A DNA stretch of 64,000 nt from Providencia burhodogranariea DSM 19968 (GCF_000314855.2 NZ_KB233224.1:206950-270949), one strand, 5' to 3'; counted from the stretch's first letter, positions 8,716-17,440 are shown. Translations and numbers: made by a program. The notes: a model not told the origin generated them from the sequence alone.

Positions 8716-9753
8716 TTAGAGAGTCAGTTCACGTTCAGTACGTATGGCATCAGAATAATGACGCTCGGCCACATCAGGGTGAGAACGCAAACGTCCTTTG
8801 AGATAATTCCAACCAACATCACGCAGTAATGGGTTGAGTGGATCACTTTCTGGGCCAAGAGCCTCACTTGCCAGCTCTTTGGGCAGTTCATAAATAGGAA
8901 CCACAGCATCTAGCTTTGCACCTAAAAAGAATGCAATTGACAGTCGGTCGCTATCCGCTGGAGGAGAAACCACACGGTGTACCGTTGCTCGCAGATAACC
9001 ATTAGTTGCTAGCTCTAATAACTCACCAATATTAACGACAAAGCTATTAGGGATCGGCGTTGCATCAATCCATTCATTAGGGCTTACTTCAACTTGCAAG
9101 CCACGTTGTGTGTCTTGTAATAGAAAGCTAAGGAAACCAGCATCTTTATGGGCACCGACACCTTGATCACCTTGAATCGGATCTCTTCCCGGATAACGGA
9201 TCAATTTGATATGTTCATTCGGCTTGTCGCCGTACAAAACATCAAAGGCATCCTTAGGCAGACTGAGTGCCTCAGCAAAAGCCTGTAATAATCTTAAAGA
9301 CATCTGCGTCATTGCGTCTTGCCAAGTTAGTAATGTTGATTTCAATGATGGCAGTGCTTCTGGCCATAAATTTGGCCCTTGAAGCCGATACCAAAGAGGA
9401 TCATCTGCATTTAATACTCGAGCCGGACGCTCTGCCCCAATATCAAATTGCTCTCGCCAATCCGGTTGACCGCGTGTAAGTTCAGCCGCAGCACGGTTAT
9501 ATCCACGAAAATGCGGTGAATTAATCATGCCTACTTTTTGTTTCGCTTCGTCAGGTAAAGCAAAAAATTGACGAGCTTCTTGCTGTAAATTAGCTTGTAG
9601 CGAATTATCAATTCCATGATTGATCAGATAAAAGAAACCAATATCTCGAGCAGCATGGCGCAGTGTATTAAGAAAATTATTATATTCTTCGGCTGTCCCA
9701 TTAAGGTGTTCTAGGTTAAGAATAGGTAATGAGGGAGTCGCTATTGTTGTCAT
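8716..9753 (-). CDS. Isopenicillin-N-synthase-family 2OG-Fe(II) oxygenase
   Basis: 345 aa. The N-terminal DIOX_N part has FFYLINHGID. The catalytic jelly roll carries the iron triad: His and Asp in GAHKDAGFLSFLLQD and the distal His in TVHRVVSPPADSDRLSIAFF. The same segment supplies the Arg-x-Ser that binds the 2-oxoglutarate carboxylate. An AGGTGCCCA site precedes the ATG. It is the first gene of the operon with metQ-metN-metI, so it probably oxidises the compound the importer brings in, or a close relative. Bacterial members act on varied small molecules, so substrate is open. It is divergent from the alkA-like gene across 287 bp of AT-rich DNA. Confidence 0.8.
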   Translation of the reverse strand: MTTIATPSLPILNLEHLNGTAEEYNNFLNTLRHAARDIGFFYLINHGIDNSLQANLQQEARQFFALPDEAKQKVGMINSPHFRGYNRAAAELTRGQPDWREQFDIGAERPARVLNADDPLWYRLQGPNLWPEALPSLKSTLLTWQDAMTQMSLRLLQAFAEALSLPKDAFDVLYGDKPNEHIKLIRYPGRDPIQGDQGVGAHKDAGFLSFLLQDTQRGLQVEVSPNEWIDATPIPNSFVVNIGELLELATNGYLRATVHRVVSPPADSDRLSIAFFLGAKLDAVVPIYELPKELASEALGPESDPLNPLLRDVGWNYLKGRLRSHPDVAERHYSDAIRTERELTL

Positions 9754-10040
9754 TGGGCACCTATATTTATTAAATACTTATTTATCAAATAAATAGTTGA
9801 GGATTTAGAGCAATGTAGTTATCTGTCAAACAGCACCACAACTCCCATCTCATTGCTAATGGATAACAATGCCTAAGCTACTTAAAAACAATTACGTTAA
9901 TAAATATTATTTAATTCTAATATATATATATTTAATGATAATAAAAAAAAGAAATTAACAATCAAAAGGTTCTATCAAATTAATAACTGACAGAATAATA
10001 TTAACGATATGACGGCTATCCATTAAAAAAGGTCAACATA

Positions 10041-10940
10041 ATGCCAACTATTACCGCTCAACTTTCCCTGCCCCCTCATTTTCGAGCTAATGATTTTTTT
10101 GCCTTTCATTTAAGAGATCAACAAAATATCGCAGAGATTGTTGAAGGCAACTTATTACACAAAGGCATTTTATGGGAAGGTTCCTCTGCTCAACTAGTGA
10201 TAGCTATCGGTGAATGCAACGCGACAATTTCACTTGATATTGACGATCAAAAAGCTATTCCTTGCGAACAGAAAGTAGTTGAACTCGGCAAACATATGTT
10301 GGGTTTACAACAAGATATCGAGAAATTTGAAGTTCAATACTTATCCCATCCCGTTATTGGTCAATTGATTAGCCACCAGCGAGGGCTGCGTATCTACCAA
10401 TCTGCTAGCGCTTTTGAAGCATTAGTGTGGGCAATTATTGGTCAACAAATCAGTGTTACCGCAGCAATTGCAATACGCCGACGCTTTATTCAAGCGACAG
10501 GCTCAGTTCATTCATCCGGTATTTGGTGCTTTCCAGATGCGCAGCATGTCAGCGCAGTTGATGATGATACTTTACGGAAAACAGGATTTTCAATGGGAAA
10601 AATTGTCGCTATCCGTGCACTTTGTGATGCTATTTTAAATAAACAAATCGATTTATCGGCTCGAATCGATCACCACAATGCACAGGAGCTGACAGATCAG
10701 CTAATCCGTCTAAAAGGTATTGGGCCTTGGACTGTAAGTTATGCACTTTTGCGCGGCTTTAACTACCTCGATGGATCTTTACATGGCGATGTTGCAGTAA
10801 GACGCAACTTACAACCACTTTTGGGCATAGAAATTCAACCAACCGCCAAAGAAACTGAAAAATGGCTTGAAGCATTTTCACCTTGGCGAGCCCTAGTTGC
10901 CGCACATTTATGGCGCAGCCAATCTGCTGCCGGTTATTAA
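10041..10940 (+). CDS. AlkA-like 3-methyladenine DNA glycosylase II
   Basis: 299 aa. An N-terminal AlkA-type domain is followed by the helix-hairpin-helix base-excision fold. AFEALVWAIIGQQISVTAA matches the start of the HhH-GPD domain. LKGIGPWTVSYALLRG is the hairpin, and the downstream Asp in HGDVAVRR is the catalytic residue position. The reaction is excision of alkylated purines from DNA. It lacks the N-terminal methyltransferase domain of Ada fusions. It stands alone, divergent from the oxygenase operon. It differs enough from E. coli AlkA that I leave the symbol blank. Confidence 0.8.
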   Translation: MPTITAQLSLPPHFRANDFFAFHLRDQQNIAEIVEGNLLHKGILWEGSSAQLVIAIGECNATISLDIDDQKAIPCEQKVVELGKHMLGLQQDIEKFEVQYLSHPVIGQLISHQRGLRIYQSASAFEALVWAIIGQQISVTAAIAIRRRFIQATGSVHSSGIWCFPDAQHVSAVDDDTLRKTGFSMGKIVAIRALCDAILNKQIDLSARIDHHNAQELTDQLIRLKGIGPWTVSYALLRGFNYLDGSLHGDVAVRRNLQPLLGIEIQPTAKETEKWLEAFSPWRALVAAHLWRSQSAAGY

Positions 10941-11112
10941 TCAAGCTTTTATTCAAAATAACTTGGTCTGTGATATCCTTTGCTACTACTTAGCTGAACT
11001 CATAATAGTTTAACGATATATTAAATAAGGATTATTTCGTTATTTCGGTAAAATAATAATCCTGCTTCGGAATAATTATTCTAATAATAAAGCTATGTAA
11101 TTAAAAACAGTA
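10941..11112. other. Non-coding spacer upstream of the repeat locus
   Basis: AT-rich spacer after the alkA-like gene. It contains short imperfect inverted repeats around 11028-11065 (AATAATCC/GGATTATT-like) that could terminate the glycosylase transcript. No ORF is seen. Confidence 0.35.
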
Positions 11113-11140
11113 TTGACATAGGTTTTAAAAGCTGTACATT
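11113..11140 (+). promoter_or_regulatory. Sigma70-like promoter of structured RNA unit A
   Basis: A perfect -35 TTGACA (11113-11118) and -10 TACATT (11135-11140) are separated by 16 bases. Transcription would begin close to an 11-bp perfect hairpin at 11144-11172. The same arrangement recurs at 11868, which supports a real promoter. Confidence 0.65.
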
Positions 11141-11337
11141 CATAAGTAACAGCAATACATATGCTGTTACTTGTAAAGCGAAAGCCACGATTAGGCTGTA
11201 GCTAAATAGAGTTAAGCGCGATGATGTAAAGCTACGATTTATTGAGTTAGTTGTGACTCCAATGGTCAGCAACTTGAATAAAGCAACGCATCAAGAATAT
11301 ATATCGCGTGGGGAGTGTACTTGTTTAGATCATCTTT

Positions 11338-11394
11338 ATGATGACCGTTTTTATAACGAATATTATATGGAGACCATCAGTACCCATATTGTAG
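11338..11394 (+). CDS. Short hydrophobic ORF, module 1 (18 aa)
   Basis: The translation begins MMTVFITNIIWRP and ends PIL. It is the first of four related short ORFs at equivalent places in the repeat modules. GGGGAG lies about 22 bases upstream, too far for an ordinary ribosome site unless the RNA folds. Coding is suggested only by conservation among modules. It is too short for family assignment; a type I toxin-like membrane peptide is one possibility. Confidence 0.25.
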   Translation: MMTVFITNIIWRPSVPIL

Positions 11395-11472
11395 AATAAG
11401 CGTGTACATTTTAAATGCTATATTAAAATGTTATTGATTCTTTAATGTTAAATATAAAATTAGTTATATCTT

Positions 11473-11507
11473 AAAAGCCCTGAACGTATTAACGTCGGGG
11501 CTTTTTA
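11473..11507 (+). terminator. Intrinsic terminator of unit A
   Basis: AAAAGCCCTGAACGT pairs with ACGTCGGGGCTTTT, followed by T-rich sequence. A near-identical terminator ends unit B. Confidence 0.8.
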
Positions 11508-11663
11508 TTATTTACATTACAAAAGTAAGAATAAGAATAACAAAATTTATTTTGCGACAATATTAGCATCATCAAGATTTATTGCATTAACCACATTAGA
11601 CTTTCAAAAATAATAAAAACCAAAGAATCACTAACTTTAGTTATTGAATAATATAGGAAAATA

Positions 11664-11753
11664 ATGAGAATGATGACTTATCCTTGTATCACAGATGCTC
11701 TGTCAATGATGGTAAAGCAACCAGTAACAATGATAACCTACTCTTATATTTAA
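11664..11753 (+). CDS. Possible 29-aa small protein between the RNA units
   Basis: An ATG preceded by AGGA at good spacing opens a 29-codon frame beginning MRMMTYPCITDAL and ending in TAA. It lies between the terminator of unit A and the promoter of unit B and is not part of the repeat. No family is recognised, and composition alone cannot prove coding. Confidence 0.2.
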   Translation: MRMMTYPCITDALSMMVKQPVTMITYSYI

Positions 11754-11867
11754 ATATTTTCATATTGAATAAGCATTGTTTTGTATTTTAGTGATTATAT
11801 AAATAACGAGTTTGCCACATACTAAAATCATTATTTTAACAATTAGATTATGTAAATAAAAACAGTA

Positions 11868-11895
11868 TTGACATAAAATTTAAACGCTGTAGATT
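11868..11895 (+). promoter_or_regulatory. Sigma70-like promoter of structured RNA unit B
   Basis: TTGACA (11868-11873) and TAGATT (11890-11895) with a 16-base spacer, the same geometry and flanks as the unit A promoter. A hairpin (TAACAGC at 11902-11908 with 11918-11924) follows at once. Confidence 0.65.
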
Positions 11896-12094
11896 CGTAT
11901 GTAACAGCAGAATGCAAGCTGTTATAAGCAGTAAAGCGAGAGCTTCAATAAGCTGCCGCTAATATAGAAATAAACGCGATGATGTAAGGCTTCGAAATAC
12001 GAGTTGAGTTGCAATTTTAATAGTTAGCAAACGAGTAAAGCAACGTATTAAAAGTCTATATCGCGTGGGGAGTATACTTGTTTAGATAATCTTT

Positions 12095-12187
12095 ATGATG
12101 ACCGTTTTTATAACGAATATTATATGGAGACCAATCAGTACCTATATTTTTACAAGTGTGTACATTTTAAATTTAGTATCAAGTTAA
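12095..12187 (+). CDS. Short hydrophobic ORF, module 2 (30 aa)
   Basis: It starts MMTVFITNIIWRPISTYIF and ends LVSS. It has the same first 13 residues as the module 1 ORF and is nearly identical to the module 3 ORF. It is hydrophobic with one Arg. No near ribosome site is seen. Confidence 0.25.
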   Translation: MMTVFITNIIWRPISTYIFTSVYILNLVSS

Positions 12188-12325
12188 AGTAGTAATGTTT
12201 AAACGCGATGATGTAAGGCTTTGAATCATGAGTTGAATTCTAACTGCAATGGTTAGGAAATTGAGTAAAGCAACGTATCAAGAGTCTATATCGCGAGGGG
12301 AGCTGTACTAATTTAGATAATCTTT

Positions 12326-12418
12326 ATGATGACCGTTTTTATAACGAATATTATATGGAGACCAATCAGTACCTATATTTTTACAGGTGTGTATATTTTA
12401 AATTTTGTATCAAGTTAA
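12326..12418 (+). CDS. Short hydrophobic ORF, module 3 (30 aa)
   Basis: It differs from the module 2 ORF by Ser to Gly and Leu to Phe plus at least one silent change, with length and stop preserved. This pattern is compatible with coding but also with recent duplication. Confidence 0.25.
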   Translation: MMTVFITNIIWRPISTYIFTGVYILNFVSS

Positions 12419-12555
12419 AGTAGTAATGTTTAAACGCGATGATGTAACGCTTTGAATCACGAGTTAATTTGCAACTGCAATAGTTAGCAAAACGAGTAAA
12501 GCAACGCATCAAGAGTCTATATCGCGAGGGGAGTGTACTAGTTTAGTTCATCGAT

Positions 12556-12624
12556 ATGATGACAATTTTTACGACCAAAATTATATGGAGAAAAGTCAGT
12601 AAGTTAGTAGTATCCATATTGTAA
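12556..12624 (+). CDS. Short hydrophobic ORF, module 4 (22 aa)
   Basis: It starts MMTIFTTKIIWRK. Compared with the other modules it has conservative changes (Val to Ile, Asn to Lys) and synonymous Thr codons over an otherwise diverged stretch. This is the best hint that the frame is translated. Confidence 0.25.
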   Translation: MMTIFTTKIIWRKVSKLVVSIL

Positions 12625-12708
12625 TAAGCGTGTACATTTTAAATGCAGTATCAAGGTAGTATTAAGTTAATAAGTTCTTAATGTTAAAAATACAATTTGC
12701 AGTACCTT

Positions 12709-12745
12709 AAAAGCCCTGACAATACTTAATGTCAGGGCTTTTATC
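12709..12745 (+). terminator. Intrinsic terminator of unit B
   Basis: A perfect 12-bp stem (AAAAGCCCTGAC at 12709-12720 with 12731-12742) with a 10-nt loop and T-rich tail. Confidence 0.8.
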
Positions 12746-12811
12746 ATTTTGATATAAAGATTTCTAAGAAAATATCACCCTACACAATTTTACTTAATTG
12801 AGAGTTTCTTA

Positions 12812-12843
12812 GAAAAACCCAATTCGGCATAACGCCGAATTGG
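12812..12843 (-). terminator. poxB intrinsic terminator
   Basis: A perfect 10-bp stem (12819-12828 with 12834-12843) and 5-nt loop, followed on the - strand by GTTTTTCT, sits just after the poxB stop. Confidence 0.85.
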
Positions 12844-12852
12844 ATTTCCACA

Positions 12853-14580
12853 TTAACGTAACCAGTTAGTTTTCGCTAACTCGACAACTTCATCACCACG
12901 ACCACTCAGAATGGCTTTCATCATATACAGACTGAAGCCTTTAGCCTCTTCAACATTTATTGTTGGTGGCATAGAAAGCTCTTGTTTTGCCGTCACAACA
13001 TCAACCACTACCGGGCCATCATGAGCAAATGCTTCTTTCAATGCTGCATCAACGTCATCACTGTGCTCAACACGGATCCCTTTGATACCCGCTGCATTAG
13101 CAACTGCCGCAAAGTTAGGATTATGCAAATCTGTGCCTTCAGTTAAGAAACCTGCAGCCTTCATTTCCATCGCCACAAAACCCAGTACGCTGTTATTGAA
13201 GATAACGACCTTGACGGGTAAATTTAATTGAACCAGTGATAATAGATCGCCCATCAACATACTGAAGCCACCATCACCACTCAGCGTGACTACTTGGCGT
13301 TTTTTATCTACAGACTGGATACCCATTGCCTGTGGCATCGCATTTGCCATGGAGCCATGATTGAATGAGCCGATCAAACGACGTTTACCATTCATTTTCA
13401 AATAGCGTGCCGACCAGACTGTTGGTGTTCCTACATCACAAGTAAAGACCGCATCGTCATTCGCTAGCTCACTGATTCGGCTAGCCAGATATTGAGGATG
13501 AATAACACCTTCTTTACCCGGCTTCGCCAAATCATCTAAACCTTCACGAGCTTTAGCATAATCTTTTAAAGCATTATCTAAGTGTTTCTGATTTTGTTTA
13601 GTCTCTAAATGAGGCTGTAATGCGGTGAGTGTCGCTTTAATATCACCAATCATGCCCATATCTAGCTGGCAATGCGATCCCAAACTACCCGCATTGATAT
13701 CAATTTGAATAATTTTTGCATCCGTAGGATAAAATGCACGATATGGAAATTGTGTTCCCAATAGAACGACAGTATCTGCGTTCATCATCGCCTGATAACC
13801 CGATGAGAAACCAATAAGTCCAGTCATTCCTACCGTATATGGGTTGTCCCACTCAATATGCTCTTTACCGCGAAGTGCATGCACAATCGGTGCTTTCAAT
13901 GTTTCAGCCAATTTGATGACTTCATCATGAGCGCCCGCACAGCCAGCACCACAAAACAGAGTAATATTCTCCGATTCATTGAGTGCTTCTGCCAGTTTAG
14001 CGATTTCAGTGGGCTGAGGCATGATAAGTGGTGCTTGCGGCTGATACCATTTATTCTCATTAGCAGTGTCTGGCGCTTCGCTTAATGCAATATCGCCTGG
14101 CAGAACAATTACTGAAACCCCTCTTTCGAGAATCGCCTTACGCATTGCAATACCGAGGACTTGCGGCAATTGTTCAGGATTAGAAATCATTTCACAATAG
14201 TGGCTACATCCGCGAAATAATTCAGTAGGATGCGTTTCCTGAAAATAATTACTACCGATTTCACTGGATGGAATATGAGCTGCAATTGCTAAGACGGGTA
14301 CACGATTACGATGACAATCATACAGACCGTTGATGAGGTGCATATTACCTGGACCACAAGAACCTGCACAGACGGCAAGATTACCGGTTATTTGAGCTTC
14401 TGCTCCCGCTGCAAAAGCAGCTACTTCTTCATGACGAGTTCCTAACCATTCGATAGTACCAAGACGGCGTAAGCTATCACTCAAACCATTCAGTGAATCA
14501 CCAGTAACCCCCCAGATACGCTCGACACCTGCATTATCCAGTAATTTCGCAATATAGGTTGCAACAGTCTGTTTTTTCAT
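12853..14580 (-). CDS. poxB: Pyruvate dehydrogenase (quinone), pyruvate oxidase
   Basis: 575 aa, close to the 572 of E. coli PoxB. This peripheral membrane flavoenzyme decarboxylates pyruvate to acetate and CO2 and passes electrons to ubiquinone. The N-terminal ThDP domain begins [20 protein letters not shown] with the catalytic Glu in RHEEVAAF. The C-terminal ThDP/Mg site is [12 protein letters not shown] with the later NNS. The end [17 protein letters not shown] followed by [11 protein letters not shown] matches the lipid-activated C-terminal helix of PoxB. I chose the ATG at 14580 because homologues begin there; the frame continues 30 codons upstream. It is a single-gene unit with its own terminator. 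Confidence 0.95.
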   Translation of the reverse strand: MKKQTVATYIAKLLDNAGVERIWGVTGDSLNGLSDSLRRLGTIEWLGTRHEEVAAFAAGAEAQITGNLAVCAGSCGPGNMHLINGLYDCHRNRVPVLAIAAHIPSSEIGSNYFQETHPTELFRGCSHYCEMISNPEQLPQVLGIAMRKAILERGVSVIVLPGDIALSEAPDTANENKWYQPQAPLIMPQPTEIAKLAEALNESENITLFCGAGCAGAHDEVIKLAETLKAPIVHALRGKEHIEWDNPYTVGMTGLIGFSSGYQAMMNADTVVLLGTQFPYRAFYPTDAKIIQIDINAGSLGSHCQLDMGMIGDIKATLTALQPHLETKQNQKHLDNALKDYAKAREGLDDLAKPGKEGVIHPQYLASRISELANDDAVFTCDVGTPTVWSARYLKMNGKRRLIGSFNHGSMANAMPQAMGIQSVDKKRQVVTLSGDGGFSMLMGDLLSLVQLNLPVKVVIFNNSVLGFVAMEMKAAGFLTEGTDLHNPNFAAVANAAGIKGIRVEHSDDVDAALKEAFAHDGPVVVDVVTAKQELSMPPTINVEEAKGFSLYMMKAILSGRGDEVVELAKTNWLR

Positions 14581-14948
14581 AATGGCACTCTTTCTAAGTC
14601 TGATAAGGTTTAAATTATTCACAAAGAATAATTCTGATAACACAAACTTTGTGCTACTTGTACTAGACAAGTATATTTTGGTACGATACTTCCTCAGTAT
14701 TAAACTAATTCCTTATTACTGAGCTTAGTTTAGCTAATTAATCTTCCTGTTCCTATCAATCAAAAAAATAACATTCTAGAATAGTATAATCCGCTATTAA
14801 TATCCAAAGATGATGTGAAATGCAGGATAAGTAAATATATTCATACCAAACATAAGTTCATACAAAAAAATATACTCCCCGTATTCAACGACCATTCTGA
14901 ATTGGAATATCGATAAAATATAATCCAATTCAATATGTTATTTATTGA
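14581..14948. other. Intergenic stretch upstream of poxB
   Basis: 368 bp between poxB and the DUF805 gene, both on the - strand. It must contain the poxB promoter. It is AT-rich, and I see no ORF or clear hairpin. Confidence 0.4.
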
Positions 14949-15383
14949 TTATCTTGGTGGTGAAAATAATAAAATCAAATAACAAATAGCGATAAAAAAC
15001 ATCCCCATAACAGCTATGTTGAAATTTAACATTAAGATGGAAATATCGTAACCTATTGTTACAAAAAGCGTAAATGAAATTCCTAATGGTTTCGCTATTT
15101 TAACACCCATATCTCTTAGCCGCTGAACTGTTAGCAAACTTAGAACATATAAATTGAGTAAAAAAAATAATACAAAACTAAAATCAATGCTTCCGTCTGG
15201 ATATAAAAAAGGATTAAAAATCTCAGTATTTTGAATATCTGCTACTGGATCATACGATGTATTTATTGCCAAAAGCTGAATCACAATGTTACTAATAAAA
15301 TACCAAGCAATGCTATAACCCAGAAATGGTAAGCGATGAAGTTTATTCACATTCCATGATTGGCTAAATTTACCAACAGTCAT
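14949..15383 (-). CDS. DUF805-like inner membrane protein
   Basis: 144 aa with about four hydrophobic segments. The segment TVQRLRDMGVK between the second and third helices matches the conserved RRLHD-G signature of DUF805 membrane proteins. This family is common in enterobacteria and has no established biochemical role. The ATG at 15383 has GGAAT about 6 bases upstream. It ends in a proline-rich SPPR tail. It stands alone between poxB and proP, divergent from proP. Confidence 0.6.
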   Translation of the reverse strand: MTVGKFSQSWNVNKLHRLPFLGYSIAWYFISNIVIQLLAINTSYDPVADIQNTEIFNPFLYPDGSIDFSFVLFFLLNLYVLSLLTVQRLRDMGVKIAKPLGISFTLFVTIGYDISILMLNFNIAVMGMFFIAICYLILLFSPPR

Positions 15384-15912
15384 GATTATTCCATAATTAT
15401 AAATTTAAGGTCCGCAAAAAATATCATATCAATATCACACAAAAAAAATCAACCTAGTCGTTATGTCATTAAAATCCACCATAAAACAAGTAACAAGAGC
15501 AAAGCAACATCATCTAGTTATAAACCAGTATAAATAGCCTATATTTTACATTTAATCGATATTATTGTATTATCAATCAAATGTTAGGTCATTTAAAGGT
15601 ACCCATTTTGCTTCTTTTACAACCAAGACACGCATTATTTTTCCCTTCCTTTTGCATTGCCCTTCGTCGTTGTTAGTGGTGGTTTTCTCACCTAAATTGC
15701 AATAGCAAATCAGTCATGAAATAGCATCAATATTATTCATGCTGATGATTTTTGCCGATAACATATAAATTTTTTATGCATTCTATAGATAACGACTATT
15801 CTAATATAACAGTCTCTATTTTTATCTGGCGTAAGCGAGATATGAACGCCACACGCATATATCATGAATGCAGTTCATTACGTTTTTTGAATTCAGATAA
15901 GAGGATGGTTCC
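15384..15912. other. Divergent intergenic region upstream of proP
   Basis: 529 bp between the DUF805 gene and proP. It should contain both promoters. In E. coli, proP is driven by osmotic and stationary-phase promoters, but I cannot place equivalents here. No ORF with a ribosome site is seen. Confidence 0.4.
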
Positions 15913-17415
15913 ATGAAATTCAGAAAGAAAAAAGAAAAACCATTAAATATTAATGATATAACTATTATTGATGATGGTAAATTGAAAAAAGCGATCACTG
16001 CTGCTTCGCTGGGTAATGCGATGGAGTGGTTTGACTTTGGTGTATACGGCTTCCTTGCTTATGTACTGGGTCAGGTCTTCTTCCCAGACGCATCACCGAG
16101 CGTTCAGATGATTGCTGCACTAGCAACATTCTCTGTGCCTTTCTTAGTACGACCACTTGGGGGCGTAGTCTTTGGGATCTTGGGTGATAAATATGGCCGA
16201 CAAAAAGTCTTGTCAGTTACTATCATCATTATGTCGGTCAGTACCTTCTGTATTGGTTTAATTCCATCATACGCCAGCATTGGTATTTGGGCTCCAATCT
16301 TGCTGTTATTAGCAAAACTAGCACAAGGTTTCTCCGTAGGTGGTGAATATTCAGGCGCTGCCATATTCGTTGCAGAGTACTCACCTGACCGTAAACGTGG
16401 CTTTATGGGAAGTTGGTTAGACTTTGGTTCTATCGCAGGCTTCGTGTTAGGTGCTGGAGTTGTAGTTCTTATTTCAAGCCTTGTCGGTGAAGAAAGCTTC
16501 CATGATTGGGGCTGGAGAATTCCATTCTTCTTAGCATTACCACTGGGTATCATTGGCCTGTATTTACGTCATGCTCTTGAAGAAACACCCGCATTCCAAC
16601 AGCATATTGAAACGCTTGAAAAACAAGATAAAGCGAATATCCAAAATCCACCGAAAGTCTCTTTCCGTGAAGTGGTCTCTAAATATTGGAAAAGCTTGAT
16701 GGTCTGCGTTGGGTTAGTTATCGCTACTAACGTAACTTATTATATGCTGCTGACTTATATGCCAAGCTATCTGTCACACAATCTAAATTACTCAGCTGAC
16801 CATGGTGTACTTATCATTATTGCTATCATGATTGGTATGCTATTTGTTCAACCAATTATTGGTTTAACCAGTGATAAAATTGGTCGCAGACCATTCGTTA
16901 TTGCTGGGAGCGTGGGTCTGATTATATTAGCGTATCCAGCCTTTATGCTAATTACCAGTGGTTCTGTTGGTCTCATTTTCGTGGGCTTACTGATCCTCGC
17001 GGTTCTGCTTAACTGCTTTACTGGTGTAATGGCCTCTATCTTGCCATCAATTTTCCCAACCCATATTCGGTATAGTGCATTAGCGATTGCCTTTAATATT
17101 TCAGTCTTGATTGCAGGTGCAACACCAACGGTGGCTGCTTGGTTGGTTGAATCAACTAACAACTTATATATGCCTGCATATTATTTAATGGTGATTGCAT
17201 TAATTGGCTTGTACACTGGTATTAAAATGCCAGAAACGGCTAATAAGCCACTGAGAGGGGCAACGCCTGCGGCATCCGATAAAGCCGAAGCGAAAGAAAT
17301 CTTAAGTGAGCACTACGACAATATTGAGCAAAAAGTTGAAGATATTGATGAGCAGATTGCTGAACTTGAGAAAAAACGTCAATCATTGATCAATCAGCAT
17401 CCTAAATTGGATTAA
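15913..17415 (+). CDS. proP: Proline/betaine:H+ symporter ProP
   Basis: 500 aa, the length of E. coli ProP. It is a major facilitator with twelve helices, an N-terminal AMEWFDFGVYGFLAYVLG signature of the metabolite:H+ symporters, and the GDKYGRQKV loop between helices 2 and 3. The C-terminus (about 460-497) is a heptad coiled coil rich in Glu and Lys (IEQKVEDIDEQIAELEKKRQ). In ProP this coil is the osmosensing dimerisation element. The protein takes up proline, glycine betaine and ectoine in response to osmotic upshift. A GAGGATGG site precedes the ATG. It lies 25 bp upstream of phrB and may be co-transcribed with it. Confidence 0.95.
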   Translation: MKFRKKKEKPLNINDITIIDDGKLKKAITAASLGNAMEWFDFGVYGFLAYVLGQVFFPDASPSVQMIAALATFSVPFLVRPLGGVVFGILGDKYGRQKVLSVTIIIMSVSTFCIGLIPSYASIGIWAPILLLLAKLAQGFSVGGEYSGAAIFVAEYSPDRKRGFMGSWLDFGSIAGFVLGAGVVVLISSLVGEESFHDWGWRIPFFLALPLGIIGLYLRHALEETPAFQQHIETLEKQDKANIQNPPKVSFREVVSKYWKSLMVCVGLVIATNVTYYMLLTYMPSYLSHNLNYSADHGVLIIIAIMIGMLFVQPIIGLTSDKIGRRPFVIAGSVGLIILAYPAFMLITSGSVGLIFVGLLILAVLLNCFTGVMASILPSIFPTHIRYSALAIAFNISVLIAGATPTVAAWLVESTNNLYMPAYYLMVIALIGLYTGIKMPETANKPLRGATPAASDKAEAKEILSEHYDNIEQKVEDIDEQIAELEKKRQSLINQHPKLD

Positions 17416-17440
17416 GCCTATGTAGGCAAGGAGTAGAACG

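Larger units (their letters stand above)
11146..11507 (+). ncRNA. Structured RNA unit A (one module)
   Basis: The unit runs from the promoter at 11113 to an intrinsic terminator at 11473-11507. It begins with an 11-bp hairpin (11144-11154 with 11162-11172). It then has one module in which CGCGAT (11217) can pair with ATCGCG (about 11303-11308). Nested inside is a stem of AGTTGTGAC with GGTCAGCAACT around an AATGG-containing loop. GGGGAG follows the closing helix, and a short ORF starts at 11338. It is homologous to unit B downstream. No family is recognised. It could be a small regulatory RNA, a peptide mRNA with a structured leader, or both. Confidence 0.5.
11975..12640 (+). repeat. Three tandem ~230-bp modules
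   Basis: Copies start at 11975, 12204 and 12435; a fourth, separate copy starts at 11217 in unit A. The first two tandem copies are nearly identical over their 3' halves, indicating recent duplication. The last tandem copy is more diverged and shares its 3' end with the single copy, as expected if terminal modules descend from one ancestor. These are not CRISPR repeats: units are too long and there are no spacers. Confidence 0.85.
11902..12745 (+). ncRNA. Structured RNA unit B (three tandem modules)
   Basis: The unit runs from the promoter at 11868 to the terminator at 12709-12745, about 840 nt. After a 5' hairpin it carries three modules beginning at 11975, 12204 and 12435 (period 229-231). 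Each module keeps CGCGAT pairing with ATCGCG, an inner GCTT(T)/(A)AAGC helix, and an apical hairpin whose arms differ between modules yet still pair. Module 3 has TTCTAAC/GGTTAGGAA and module 4 has TTTGCAACT/AGTTAGCAAA. Every module then has G(T/A)GGGGAG and a short ORF. Preserved pairing with changed bases argues for selection on RNA structure. Function is unknown. Confidence 0.5.

Noticed and set aside
11321-11341. Leader ORF (TTG start) coupled to the module 1 peptide by TGATGA overlap
   Set aside because: The equivalent frames in modules 2 and 3 stop early, so it is not conserved.
10941-12852. CRISPR array or transposon at the repeat locus
   Set aside because: Units are ~230 bp, directly abutting, with no short repeats and spacers, no cas genes, no transposase frame and no terminal inverted repeats with target duplication.
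16104-16553. 149-aa frame antisense to proP
   Set aside because: Shadow of the transporter coding sequence; no ribosome site or family pattern.
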